From NCBI GenBank assembly GCA_024114885.1, contig CP099418.1, positions 2,790,001 to 2,854,000 of the forward strand: a DNA stretch of 64,000 nucleotides, written 5' to 3'. Shown here piece after piece: positions 33,581 through 44,110 of the stretch (position 1 is the first letter of the stretch; each line of letters opens with the position of its first letter). A program made the translations under genes and the position numbers. The notes beneath the pieces are model-generated. The model saw only the letters and a program-made list of their open reading frames with translations. It did not search any database and was not told where the DNA came from. Origin of the DNA: Septoria linicola. Its lineage: Eukaryota; Ascomycota; Dothideomycetes; Mycosphaerellales; Mycosphaerellaceae.

Positions 33581-33892
33581 ATGGCCGACGAGATCGAGGA
33601 CCCGCAAGCATACCTCACGCAGCTTCTAAACAGAACGCTGCATGTTCACACCTCGGATGGCCGCATGTTCGTAGGTCAGATGAAATGTACCGACAATGAA
33701 CGCAACCTCATTCTCGCCATGACGCACGAGTATCGCCAGCCTTCGCAGCAGGATGTGCAACGAGCAGCGACACAACACGACCAGGCAGCGAGTGGCGGTA
33801 AGCTCAGATTGGACATGAAGAAGAGATTTGTTGGCCTGGTCGTTGTGCCTGGGCAGTACATCACGAAGATTGAGCTCGAGAGCTATGGCTGA
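33581..33892 (+). CDS. NAA38: LSM-domain NatC auxiliary subunit (Naa38/Mak31 type)
   Basis: Single exon, 103 residues. The Sm1 motif is clear: YLTQLLNRTLHVHTSDGRMF, then GQMKCTDNERNLILAMTHEY. An insert rich in Gln/Ala follows, then Sm2: KKRFVGLVVVPGQYITKIEL. The length, the insert and the VVVPG Sm2 motif match LSMD1/Naa38 better than spliceosomal LSm proteins. Naa38 assists the Naa30-Naa35 NatC complex, which acetylates N-termini such as Met-Leu and Met-Ile on ribosomes. The ATG at 33581 directly precedes the conserved domain. Confidence 0.85.
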   Translation: MADEIEDPQAYLTQLLNRTLHVHTSDGRMFVGQMKCTDNERNLILAMTHEYRQPSQQDVQRAATQHDQAASGGKLRLDMKKRFVGLVVVPGQYITKIELESYG

Positions 33893-34328
33893 GTGCTGCA
33901 TGCTTGTGGAGGACTCAATCGGAGAGTCGAACAACTTTAGGACCACCAAAGCATCATCATGCGATATCAATACGCGATAGTGCAAGCACAGCGACAGCGG
34001 GTGAGGGTGATGGATGAGCGTCCCGCTGGGCAAGAAGACAGCATCTACATTACGCTGCTACACTTGCAACCTGCTCGCTGCTTCAGCTGGACGGTGTACT
34101 CAGTTATGGGGGACATGGTACGAGAAAACCATGGAATACGGCTGCTTCTCTTTCTAGAGCTATATCTTGCTGGCGGACAGCCTTCTTTGAGGTACAAATC
34201 ACTGCTGGCGTCCGAAGCTTACATGGCTGAACATTCAGAGCGTTTCGTAGATCGCCCGTGGCATACCAATTGCTCAGAGTATCCAGTCTTTAAAAGACCG
34301 AACGATACTCTAATTCTAGAGCTTCCAC
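33893..34328. other. convergent 3' region after NAA38
   Basis: About 440 bp between converging genes with no supported coding sequence. Confidence 0.45.
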
Positions 34329-35127
34329 TCAAGCTTTCTTCATCTGCTCAGTCACGCCGCTCCTATCCTGAAGGCCGTACGCAAGTGCAGCAATGCCGAG
34401 CAGCACAAGGCCGATATTGCCGTACACGCCTAGTGTCGTTCGTCAGTACTTGCTGATGCTATGCCTACAATGTCGACTAACCAATGTCCATGGCCACGGT
34501 ATGGTGCGAGTCCAATTTCCAGTGAGACCAGGCACCAATACCTGTAGCGATGTGGTGTAGCATCGTGATCACGACCACAGCTCGAGCATATGGCTTCTTG
34601 TAAGTCGATGGCACATAGTCAGACAGAGAGCTTCCTGTAACACCAGCGGGTAGAGGCACTGCATCTGACACGGCAAGGAGAATTGCTGCCAGGGCCAACA
34701 GACTGAATGCATCCGTGCGCGTAGTGTATAGCTCCAGGTCTTGGTCAGTCGCGAGTCAGCAACCAATGTACCATTCAATCAACATGCCTCCTTTCACTCG
34801 TGACATACCATTGGGCTCAACGTATCCGTGCACGGGTGGTCGGAACCATCCACAGACCTGCAGCGGTCAGTAGATGTGTCGGCCGGCAATGCGGTCAGAG
34901 CCTTACAGTTGCCGGATCGATCACTCTGACGATACCACGGAGTGCGTACCAGAAGCTCGTTCCTGGAGAGCTGTCAGTCTATGGCATTGAGAGTAGTGTC
35001 TCCCTTCTCACGGACCAAAGACATATGCATGATATGTCTACATGAAGCTGTTAGCTAAGAGCTCCAAATCACAAGCTTGACACGGCACAGTAGAGCTCAC
35101 ATTCGCGTATTGCAGGATTGATGACAT
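34329..35127 (-). CDS. small fungal multi-pass membrane protein, six exons
   Basis: Rebuilt from six exons: 35101..35127, 35016..35037, 34907..34962, 34809..34857, 34482..34739 and 34329..34429. All phases fit, giving 170 residues. Introns are 49-69 bp. The chain reads TSFWYALRGIVRVIDP, VCGWFRPP, NDLELYTTRTDAFSLLALAA, ARAVVVITMLHHIATGIGAW and VYGNIGLVLLGIAALAYGLQ, with three or four hydrophobic helices. It resembles small integral-membrane hypothetical proteins common in Dothideomycetes (possibly the DUF4267 type, from memory). Function unknown. Exons 1 (27 nt) and 2 (22 nt) are the least certain. An alternative start at an ATG near 35030 would remove exon 1 and change the first residues. Confidence 0.68.
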
Positions 35128-36152
35128 TGTTGCAAGCAGCTCAACGGACGATCAGTCGTGTGGTCGCCAAAGTAAACGTAACATGAAATGTTGTCTTGGC
35201 AAAGGGAGAGGGTTGTATGCGTCTGACGGTTGAGGTTCAGTGAAGCGAGGGCTGCGTCATACCGAGTGTGCTATTCCGAGCGTGGGCTTCCACATGCAGA
35301 CGAGCTATATCATTGTGATGCATACATCGGCTCCATTCGCGCCATTCGCGTCAGAACTCGGGAGAACGAACAGGTATACCACTACTGCTGGCAATCTGGA
35401 GAATATAATCGTCGAGAAATTGATGACCATTGAATTAAAGCAATCACTACGACTGCATAACAAGGCCATGCGTTCCTACTAATGGCTAATAGCTCGCGCG
35501 TGCTCAATTGAATGAGACGCATGCCGGCCGCAGCGCCACAGTGCGAATTACTCGAATTTTGTCGTGAAAGGCGCCCATCAGGAATTGCGTGAAGTCCACC
35601 ATTGAGCTTCCTCCTTCTCCGTAATTCCAGAGGGCGGAACACGCTCGATCAGAGTTACTCTATCGGGCTCTAGCACTATCTTGCGAGCTCAAATGTCATC
35701 GTTACTCGGTCTTGATCAAGCTCGCGAAATGCGGGTATGTGAGTGATTAGCAGCTCTCTGGCTTTCGCCATCAGCCGCCATCCTTTTGAGAATGAAATCA
35801 TCGATATCGTGGGCCACCCAGGCCATATCGATGTCGTTGGTCATGAGTAATCGATGCGTTATAAGGGTGTTGTAGCGACCCGAGTGTCGGCTCGGAAACC
35901 AAATCGTCAGCGCTTGACGGTGGTTGTGCTCGGTGTTGGGTGTGGGTCTGGGGTCCCAGGTAACAGTGCCAGCAAAATGCCATGCAGTTCCAAGAAGTAA
36001 GAGAGGATGAGAGAATCGAACGCAAACCCATGTCAATCCATGATCTCCCATCAGCACTTGAGTAGGAAGAATGGTGCCCAGTGTCGTTCGTGAACAGTAA
36101 GTCGGGTGGTTAGAGAGGTGTGAGAATGCCAGAAAGTCCGGAAATATAGTGT
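35128..36152. other. gene-free kilobase
   Basis: Between the small membrane protein gene and the 3' end of STB3. A 146-codon minus-strand frame (35716-36156) shows no motif. I checked a T-loop-like string near 36005-36025 and it does not fold as a tRNA. Confidence 0.4.
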
Positions 36153-37283
36153 TCACATGCTTCCCATGCTCATCAATGCTGCGACGGCGTCGCGTTCCGC
36201 TGGCGACTGCACGGCGGATCGAAGAGCATGCATGCTGTTGCCGGCGGGAACAGAAGAAGAATGGATAGGCCTGGCAGGACGCACTGCCAAAGGGCCCCGG
36301 CTGCCGGTTCGTGTGGCATATTTGCCAGTGTATGGCGTGGATAGCTTTCGATAGTTCTGGATAGGGGCATTGGGAGTGGGCAGTGAAGCCTTCCGCAGCG
36401 CCTCGACGCCAACAGCTGTCCAGTCTTCGTTGTCGGTATCCGAGTTTGTCTCTGAAGACTCGCTCGAATCTCCGTCCAGGGACATCTTGTCCGCTGCTTC
36501 TTCGATGGGGTCCATGTCCATGTCAAGCTCGTCTTCCTCTCGGATACTGGATGCGGTCCAGCTTCCGCCTGAGAAATGCTCTCTCCTTCTGGCTTGCATG
36601 TGAATAGCTGGCACATGTATGGCGGAGTCGTTGTGTGAAGCTGCGTAACTACCATGCTCGCTGCGTGGAGGCGAGAGATGGCATTCGTTGAAAGACCCGA
36701 CGCCAGAGTCGCGTGAAGAGCCTTTGATATGAGCATCCCACCGTCCCCAACCAGTCTTGCTAAACGTGACGCTACCATCCAGACCACCTCCGTTGCGACT
36801 TTCCAGGGCAGCAACCACAATGCGCCGGGCTTTTGCAGGTGGTATGCGCGAAAAGCCGGGTACAGTATGGGTGAGCTCACCCATGACGTGGCGAATTGGT
36901 CGAGGCCCTTGGTTGAGCAGAATCGCGGGTAGATGGTGCTTTGCCAGCATGCTTGGAGTGATGGCGACTGCTCCGTCCAGGCTGGAAAGAGCGCCTCTGC
37001 TCAGAGGTGTTCCGCCGCTTGGCAAGCTACCAGTATCCATGGTGTTTTCCTCTTGCATGTCCATGTCATGCTCGATATTGATGGGTGGAGGAGACAACGC
37101 GCCTGCCTGCAGCGAGTGCGCAGCCAGTTCCGGGCTGATGGAGCTCGGAGGCGTCAGGAGTGCGTTGGCACGCTTCTCGAACACGGCAGTGCCTGAAATG
37201 TCGGCGTGATCGCGCATGATCGGGATGCTGGCAGATGGGACTTGCGAGGCCGAGGCCATCGCGGAGGTTGGAGCGTATGCCAT
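36153..37283 (-). CDS. STB3: Sin3-binding protein Stb3
   Basis: Single coding exon, 376 residues, starting at the ATG at 37283 (MAYAPTSAMASA). The frame is open further 5', but a spliced 5' leader is likely: a 106-bp intron at 37313..37418 has GTGAGT, a perfect TACTAAC and TTCAG. The Stb3 domain is clear: ITPSMLAKHHLPAILLNQGP, then RPIRHVMGELTHTVPGFSRI and PPAKARRIVVAALE (about residues 110-165). The rest is Ser/Asp-rich, with acidic DELDMDMDPIEEAA and DSSESSETNSDTDNEDW. In yeast Stb3 binds the ribosomal-RNA-processing element and recruits Sin3/Rpd3 to repress growth genes when TOR is low. An MALLTPP-like motif (NALLTPPSSISPEL) near the N-terminus is shared by filamentous fungi. Confidence 0.88.
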   Translation of the reverse strand: MAYAPTSAMASASQVPSASIPIMRDHADISGTAVFEKRANALLTPPSSISPELAAHSLQAGALSPPPINIEHDMDMQEENTMDTGSLPSGGTPLSRGALSSLDGAVAITPSMLAKHHLPAILLNQGPRPIRHVMGELTHTVPGFSRIPPAKARRIVVAALESRNGGGLDGSVTFSKTGWGRWDAHIKGSSRDSGVGSFNECHLSPPRSEHGSYAASHNDSAIHVPAIHMQARRREHFSGGSWTASSIREEDELDMDMDPIEEAADKMSLDGDSSESSETNSDTDNEDWTAVGVEALRKASLPTPNAPIQNYRKLSTPYTGKYATRTGSRGPLAVRPARPIHSSSVPAGNSMHALRSAVQSPAERDAVAALMSMGSM

Positions 37284-38787
37284 GAGGGCGTTGCTGGTGT
37301 CGGAGAGCTTTCCTGAAGCGCGACGACGGGTTAGTATGACGAGGGGCTTTTGTGGTTGTAACGCGATAACAACGACAGCAGATGTCGCGCAAAGGATATG
37401 CGACGAGGTCGAACTCACTTGACGGTGCAAGAAAGCTGCTGGACGATAGCGAGCGCGTGGTGAGTCGCTCGAGTGCTGCTGGTGGGCCGAGAGTCGGAGG
37501 TCGATGCGACAGAGCGAGATGCGCGTCGAAGTTGGTGGCGATGGGGCGAACAGCGACTGAAAGATCCAGCAAGGCGGATGGCTTCAGGCGACAGCGAAGT
37601 GTTGGTGCAGTGTTCAGTTGTATTATTGAAGGAGTATTGCAGAGCAGGAATGACTGCTGTCTTTCAATCAGCGGCAAGCACGTTCGCACGACTCATCACT
37701 AGATGACACGCCTCGCACTAACTAGACTAATTCCACATCCAAGGTCTCAAGTCAGTGAATCGTTCCGACGAGTGCTCTAAGCACGTTCACAGCTGCTCCG
37801 GCTTTCCGTGCATCATGGACCTCTACACAGTGTAACCGGCTATTGTTCGCCTACACTACTGTTTTGCACGCACTGCTCCGCAGGCTTCCATAGCCATGAT
37901 GACCGGACGCGTCGCCCTTTCACTGCACAAGTCGACGACAAGTTATGTTCACGTCCCGTCTCTAATCTGCTAATCTCTTGCTTCAGCCACTCGGCCCAAT
38001 CTGGCCAGTGTCTCTCGCCTACGTATCAGCTGAGAAGCCTGCGCGCACACCCACTTCGTGCGCCAGTTCGCTTCTACCAAACCTCCACCCTTGCAGCTAG
38101 AACACTTCGCAGCACCCGCGCCCGCCTAGTCGGCTCGGTCGCTCGATATGCAAGCCCCTCCGATTAGAGCCATTTGGTGGGGCAGCTCTTGTAGCTGGCC
38201 CAGCAAGGCGCGGCTATCGCGAAATATCCAAGACTTGCGTTCTTGTTCTACATGATGACATCCTGTGAGAGTTGGCACGTGTGTGCACTGGACCTGACTA
38301 CACGTCATGACACCGTTTGAGCTACCATGGAATGGCACCGACAAATGCTCGGGCAAAGTCGCAAGGTGTAACATTCGCCAGTTATCTAAAGCACGTTGCT
38401 GCACAGCACAGGTCCAGAGCTCTTCCGTTCGGGTACTTCTGTGATGTACCTCCGGTGCCCGCAGATAGGCTATCAGCACCTTTCCTCAACTTGACACAGC
38501 AAAATGGCGGCAGTGTGCTCGGCCTTGGATAATGTACAGAACCTTGAAGACTTGGCGATTCATACTGTGTCGTAGCTCGGTAATTCGATTTCATATGAGC
38601 CAACGACAACAACGAACAAGAGCACAAACCAGAAGTCTGAGGCCGAATTCAGGCGACGATTTTATCGTAGCTGCATCATGCCGCTTCGAATGCTCTGGAT
38701 TGCGTGGACGTGGACAGTTGTGCAATCAGACTCAAGTTGTGTCCAAGCATCGATCGAAAGACATCAGACTCTCTGACATATTCACGA
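37284..38787. other. STB3 5' leader (with intron and short upstream ORF) and gene-free DNA
   Basis: The part next to STB3 holds the leader intron 37313..37418 and an upstream ATG at 37696 (minus strand) opening a 10-codon frame that stops at 37664. From about 37750 to 38787 I see only short frames and no recognisable gene. Confidence 0.5.
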
Positions 38788-40723
38788 TCACAATGCAAAA
38801 GATTCGTCCCAAAACCAGACCTCTCTTCCTCTCTTAACCCATGGTCCAACTTTCTGGCGTAGGCTTTGACTTAGATGGGGTGGACCGCAGACCACTATGG
38901 CCACTCTTTCCGTGCTACTTTTCGAGAACGCCTGATCCACGACCTGCGCTAGATCAGGTCGACCTTTGCGCACTTGAATCTCTGCGGTGGTGGTGTCGCG
39001 ATCGTCATCTCCGCGACCTTGTAGGAGATTCTTTTGCTCTTCCAGCTCAATACCTTCGTCTCCTGGAAGCTCTTCTTCGTCAGCGAGGACGAAAGCGCTC
39101 TCCTGCTGCGCTGTGGCATCTCCTTCTACTTGCCGACTGACATATACGGTCAATCTCTCAATAAATCCTTCTTTCTCCTTGAGATTAGTCAGAAGTGGCC
39201 ATGTCACTTCTGAGAACGACCTTGCAGCCCAAACGAAACTGACTTTCTGCCTGCGGTAGCTCCCCTTGCTGGGAGACAGATCCGACAAAAGTTGTCTATA
39301 CAGAGGAACGATGAATGTTGCGCCCACACCCCCAGCGATGAAGACGATTCGGTCGTAGCCAAGCAGCCTGTCTGCATGTGATGCAATACCATAAGGACCT
39401 TCCACCGAAATGTTTTGATTTTCTTTTGCGCTGTTGGCCAGAGCCAGCGTGTTGCCGTCCAGAATGCGAGCTACAAACTTGAGCTGGTTGTCGATCGCTG
39501 GCACGGAAGCCACAGTGAAAGGGTTGCTGCGGAAAGTGCGCAAGAGGGGGTGACCCGCAAGTGAAATGTATGCGAATTGTCCTGGCTGCCACCTCAACGC
39601 ACCTTGGCTTACTGGAATAGTGATCTCCACCAGGCTGGCATCACGGACTTTCTTGACCACGCCGGTATGGGTTCTGGTCGCGAAGTAACGCAGTATAGCA
39701 TTCGATGTGTAGATAGCCACGGTCTCCCAAACAAATGAACGGATGTGGTGCACATGTAGATACAGTACCGGTAAAAGGACTGTCGCCAGAGAGACATGTG
39801 TAACGTAAAAGACTTTATAGCTCTTGTTCCGAAGAGTTCTGAAAGCCGTCGTGGAGATAGCTGTGAAAGAGATAATGGCCAGCACACCGCAGATGATATA
39901 GAGTTCTTTCACCTTGGCGAGCAATAAACCGTTCAGGACATAGAAGTTGACGTAGAGGATCACATCTAGGAGCGGTGAACGTAGGTCAGTGGCTGTCTTC
40001 GATATCGTGGGCTACGTTTACTGCAAAGCTTACGCGTCCAGAAGAATGCGCTTACAATGCGCCCCAAAAGTTGATGAAGAGATATCAATGATGCCTCTGA
40101 GCATCCGGTGAGCAGCTGAAGAGGGCTCCAGGGCGACTTGACCGATAGCAGGTAATGAAACGGTAATTGCGAGGCGCCAATGGTTCCGACTCGTTTCGTC
40201 AGGTGAAGGTAGTCTACTTGCTATTAGTACAGCATCGTCACGCACGGATCTCGGGTCTCTGCACCATCACCAGTGTCCAGGAATGATAATACCAGCAGCC
40301 ATAACGTCCAGATGAGTGCTCCGCCGACATCTCCCTTGGTTCCAAGGTAAAGTCCATAGATCTCGACAGGATCACCGCACGACCATGAGATCTGATATTC
40401 ATTAGACCAACATATGATAGATTTCGCGTTGCAGGCCTGTTAGTCTGCTACAGTCTTGACCAGAGCTCACATACCTGTCGCCATCGCTGTTGGACGCTCG
40501 CAAAGCTTAGGCCATGCCTGAGTCGGGCGGCTTTGGCGTAGGGCGATGCGGGTGTCGCAGATGAAGCATCTCTCAATCTGCTCTGTCCCAGCGTGGCAAA
40601 TCTGTATACAACAATGGCCAGTATTGGGACGAGAACTGATAGCTGCGCGACCAAGCCATAGAAGTCGAGAAGCTCACGTCGTTTGAGCTTCTGCTCATGG
40701 TCAAGGTCAACAAACTTGTACAT
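38788..40723 (-). CDS. ferric-reductase-like transmembrane oxidoreductase
   Basis: Four exons on the minus strand: 40475..40723, 40265..40391, 40034..40213 and 38788..39965, 577 residues, all in phase. Splicing 40034 to 39965 creates the conserved segment IVSAFFWTHVILYVNFYV with a haem-ligand His. The other conserved pieces are ISWSCGDPVEIYGLYLG, DYLHLTKRVGTIGASQLPFH, FYVTHVSLATVLLPVLYLHV, the FAD region PLLRTFRSNPFTVASVP, the NAD site VFIAGGVGATFIVPLYRQ and the terminal VCGPPHLSQSLRQ. Members pass electrons from NADPH through FAD and two haems across a membrane to reduce Fe3+ or Cu2+. The usual HPF of the FAD motif is NPF here. No extended extracellular N-terminal domain or signal peptide, so it is a short form. 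Confidence 0.9.
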
Positions 40724-40957
40724 CTTCAGTAGTTTGCACAGAAATACTTCAGCCTTCGAGCTCTCTGCAGTCTGACATTGCAGAATCTTCTGACTACAAA
40801 GACAAGGTCGAAAGTCGGGCAGATGTTGTTCTTCACTGAGCTCAGGTTACCCGCAAAAGAGGAAGTCGTGTCGAGGTTCTATTTATAGACTGGACGACTC
40901 CCACTTGCTCCTCCTTTTCATTGGGATATGATCAGATGCATCATGGACTTCATCCCG

Positions 40958-42085
40958 TCATTCTTCAGCGTTCAAGTAGAGAGAGATATTCTGCTCATCT
41001 CTGCTGTTGATTCTTCTCTTCCAACGTCCTAGGAGACCCGAAGTTCCAGCAGATCGTGGCATTGGAAACAGCGGCATTTGGCTGGAGGCCGAAGGTTCTG
41101 CCTGCGCAGTCTGACCGAGTGTGAGGCCTTGAAGAGGATCAAATGGTGTCTCATCTCGCTTGATTTTGGATGGTGACGCCTGACCCAGTCGCGCGTTGTT
41201 GAACGTCGATTTCCTGAGCACGATTGAATCTTTTCCCAGTCGCTCACCAGGCGGTGACATAGGTCTTTCTTTGGGTGGCGGGGACAACGGCTCGGATACA
41301 ATCTGGTCTTTCCTACTAGCAGGTGCTTCTGTGATGCCTGCCATGTCGAATTCAGGCGGCAGATCGAAACCGATCTCCCGCAGCCTTTGGCTCGTGTGGT
41401 GATGACACACGAAAGAGACATACGGCTTGCCGACCGGGTCTAACAGTGCGTAGGCGTAGTTCTGGCATGGCTCGAAGGGCTTCATAAATCCTGCCTAGAA
41501 GGAGCGTAAGTAGAGCACTATTGGTGGCATTTTGTAGCGCGCTCTTACGATGTTGACCTTCACGCCATCACCTTCAGCTCCTTCTTGCCATCGCTCGATC
41601 TCCCTGTCCTCCCTCCGACGGCCCTTCGCCCGGTACACGCGTATCTCGAAGCTTGAACCTGCAGTGTTTTCATCGAGGGTCGGAAACGTGAATGCTCTCT
41701 TCTCAATCATGGGCTGGCCCTCACAGTCCGTGCCGGTACCAGCGAATATTCCGAACCCAATGCGACCCGAGAATTTGTCTGATTGACCGCATCCCCAAGA
41801 GAGGATGCATTTTCCGTTGACAGCCCATTTGAAGTAATAGTAGCGCACCTCGGGCTCGACGGGAGGAGCGCAGCGAAACATGATCCAGAACTGTGAGCCA
41901 AGATAAACCGGAGCATACGCCTCGATGACTGCGGGAATTTCTGGCGCCTCGAATGGTGTATATGCAAAGGATCCGCTGCCGTACTGAGGAGCGTGCCGGG
42001 GATTGTCCTCTAAAGTAAACTCTGGTAGACTCAGCGCGTCATGCTGACTTTGAAGGGAGACCTCGATCCCGCGGTAGGAAGGCAT
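40958..42085 (-). CDS. conserved fungal protein of unknown function (DUF7918-like)
   Basis: Two exons, 41549..42085 and 40958..41494, 357 residues, with a 54-bp intron in phase 0. The ATG at 42085 starts MPSYRGIEVSLQSQ. The N-terminal half has a pattern I recall from many fungal hypothetical proteins: PVYLGSQFWIMFRC, RYYYFKWAVNGKCILSWGCG, GRIGFGIFAGTG, KRAFTFPTLDEN and SFEIRVYRAKGRRRE. I believe this is the family now called DUF7918, but I cannot check. The second exon encodes NYAYALLDPVGKPYVSFVCH and then a Pro/Ser-rich tail. No signal peptide or membrane segment. No function is known to me. Confidence 0.72.
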
Positions 42086-42485
42086 GTTGGCCTGGCTTTC
42101 ATTGTCAGAGAAGGTTTTCGCGAAGTAGAGCGGAGGAAGGAAGGCGCAAGAACGATGCTTCACTTTTCGGCCGCGTCACATCGCCTGCATGAAACAAACA
42201 TGCAGTGTAACAATTATTCGTATCGTGAAAATGTTATTCGAGATTTTGTCGAGCCTGCTTGTGCATCGAGCGAAGGTTCTCCCAGCACTTGCTACACATT
42301 CTGTGCCGTGTATCTCGCCCCCAGCAAATCCAAACGGTAAAGTATGCGACACATTCTCTCCGACCGCTGGCCGTCCAACCACGCTTCAGATAGGCACAGA
42401 CCAATATGTGGCGATGCCGTCTTTTGTTGCATTGTTTGACGAGGCACTGATTTTTGGATGCGGCACAACGCAAGTCTTGGCAGTC
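42086..42485. other. spacer between two minus-strand genes
   Basis: 400 bp holding the 3' end of DFG10 and the promoter of the unknown gene. Nothing else seen. Confidence 0.45.
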
Positions 42486-43531
42486 TCAGTAGACCAGTGG
42501 TATCATCTTCGCTCGACCCTGCGTCTGCTGAGTTCCAAATTTCTGTGTATACCACTTCTCCGTGCCATGTGCTGTAACCCCTAGGTTCACGACAACAAAA
42601 ATCAAAGCGCAAAGGAGAGTTCCATTCACAAGTTGACCGGTTGGTGCCGCCACAAGCGCAAGGGCGAGATAGATCAGGCACTCAGAAAAGTAGTGAGGCG
42701 TCAGCGACAGGTTCCAGGCTGGGTGTTCCGGCATTTTGTAGGTTGTAGTGCCATCTTTCGGCGAGCTCTTGAGGCTGGCAAGGTAAGCGTGGCAGTCATG
42801 CTGAAGACCAGAGGCTAGCATAAAGATGAGAATGCCGACGAATGAGCGCAGGCTTGGGCCTGCAAATTTCAAGTCTTGTAGTGAGAATGCGTGGTTTTGA
42901 AGTGTAGCTGTACAATGATCAGTCCATAGAAGGTGTTGGTCTGCAGGCCGCTACCTACGGATCGCTTGCGCCCAAAGGGCTATGTTTGTGCAAACGTAGA
43001 AGAGAACTCCCAGTGCCCAGTGGCCAACCCACATTTGGGATGCCGACGGTCGACTTAAGCTTGTGCACTCATATAATCTCCGACTGCCTTGAGCGAACAT
43101 CACCAGCCAAGCAACCTGAACTTGACTGAGGGTCATGGAACTTGATTGCATCTGCGCGCAGGAGGCAATAGCCGTGAAAGCTGGGCCTTTGCAAACCATC
43201 TCTACCGCCCAATACATGGAACAGCCTACAGATATTGCGTAAAAAGAAGCGAACCAGCTGTGTGGGACACTGACGCCTGCAAGCCAATCCAGAAGCGCGG
43301 TCAATGGCTTGTACGGGAAGTCGTAATTTCCTTCCTTTTTCGCAGCTGGTGCTGCACTTGACCTCGCTCCGTAGGACAAGAAACGTGTTCCTAAAGGGGG
43401 AATGGCAAATATGACCATGATCTACCTTGAGATCAGCCATGGCTGTGGCTTTTGCGTTCATGGCGTGCCATTACCAGCGTCGCAGCTGCAAGATATGCAA
43501 TGCGTAGAGTCAGAACGACGTCAAGCGCCAT
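42486..43531 (-). CDS. DFG10: polyprenol reductase (Dfg10/SRD5A3 type)
   Basis: Three exons on the minus strand: 43475..43531, 42959..43421 and 42486..42907, 313 residues, in phase. Conserved pieces: PLGTRFLSYGAR after the first membrane helix, VPHSWFASFYAISV, ASGLQHDCHAYLASLK, LTPHYFSECLIYLALAL, VVNLGVTAHGTEKWYTQKFG and the terminal RAKMIPLVY. At least six hydrophobic helices. SRD5A3/Dfg10 reduces the alpha-isoprene double bond of polyprenol to dolichol in the ER, feeding N-glycosylation and GPI anchors. Exon 1 (57 nt, MALDVVLTLRIAY) fits the family's N-terminal helix but rests on the splice signal GTAATG. Confidence 0.88.
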
Positions 43532-44110
43532 GTTACCAATGTACAGCGACATCGATTGCCGTGGATCTCTGGTCATATGCCGTTCTTACTGGCTATTGCT
43601 TGTTTTGTCCTGGCAGAGTTATAGCTGCTTCGGACTTCTGACCAACTTACTTCGCATGAAGCTGCTTGAACATCGAAGTGTGCTTTGCCAAAGAGGCCAA
43701 TGTGAAGTGATGTGGTAAGGCTTGTCAGTGAGGTTGCAGAAGCTCAGCAATAGAATTCTTGGTGACGTTGTTTGTGCCCGAGCTTTTGATGCGGATGCAT
43801 GGCTCTAACTAACTAGTTCCACAATTCACTTCGCATCTTGACTTGTGTGGTGAGAGCTACGGAGCGCAGGCGTGACGATCAGTCTAGCGTGACTGCTCAA
43901 GAATCCCAACGACGAGACTTCACTCAGAGCCACCGCAACCGCAATCCTCGACCATTGTTCTGCCACTCGATCAGCACTCCGCGGCATCACCTCCTTCACT
44001 CGAGGCTGGAGCAGCCGCCAGCGCCGGAAACTTCATCTACTACGACTCATCCCTTGCTGTCCTTCTCACAACACCGTTGTCGTTCAGAAAGCATACCACC
44101 ATTCGCGGCC
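43532..44110. promoter_or_regulatory. divergent promoter between DFG10 and SPP1
   Basis: About 580 bp between outward-facing starts. The SPP1 frame is open back to 43838 but has no ATG before 44111, so most of that is probably leader. Confidence 0.4.

Noticed and set aside
36000..36030. T-loop-like string suggesting a tRNA
   Set aside because: The bases on each side do not pair as a T stem, and no D or anticodon arm can be laid out at proper distances.
35716..36156. 146-codon minus-strand frame downstream of STB3
   Set aside because: No family features, and it abuts the STB3 3' end. Likely chance.
37284..37430. N-terminal extension of Stb3 from the longer open frame
   Set aside because: The extra codons cover a good intron (GTGAGT, TACTAAC, CAG) and contain no ATG in the leader frame; the ATG at 37283 fits the family better.
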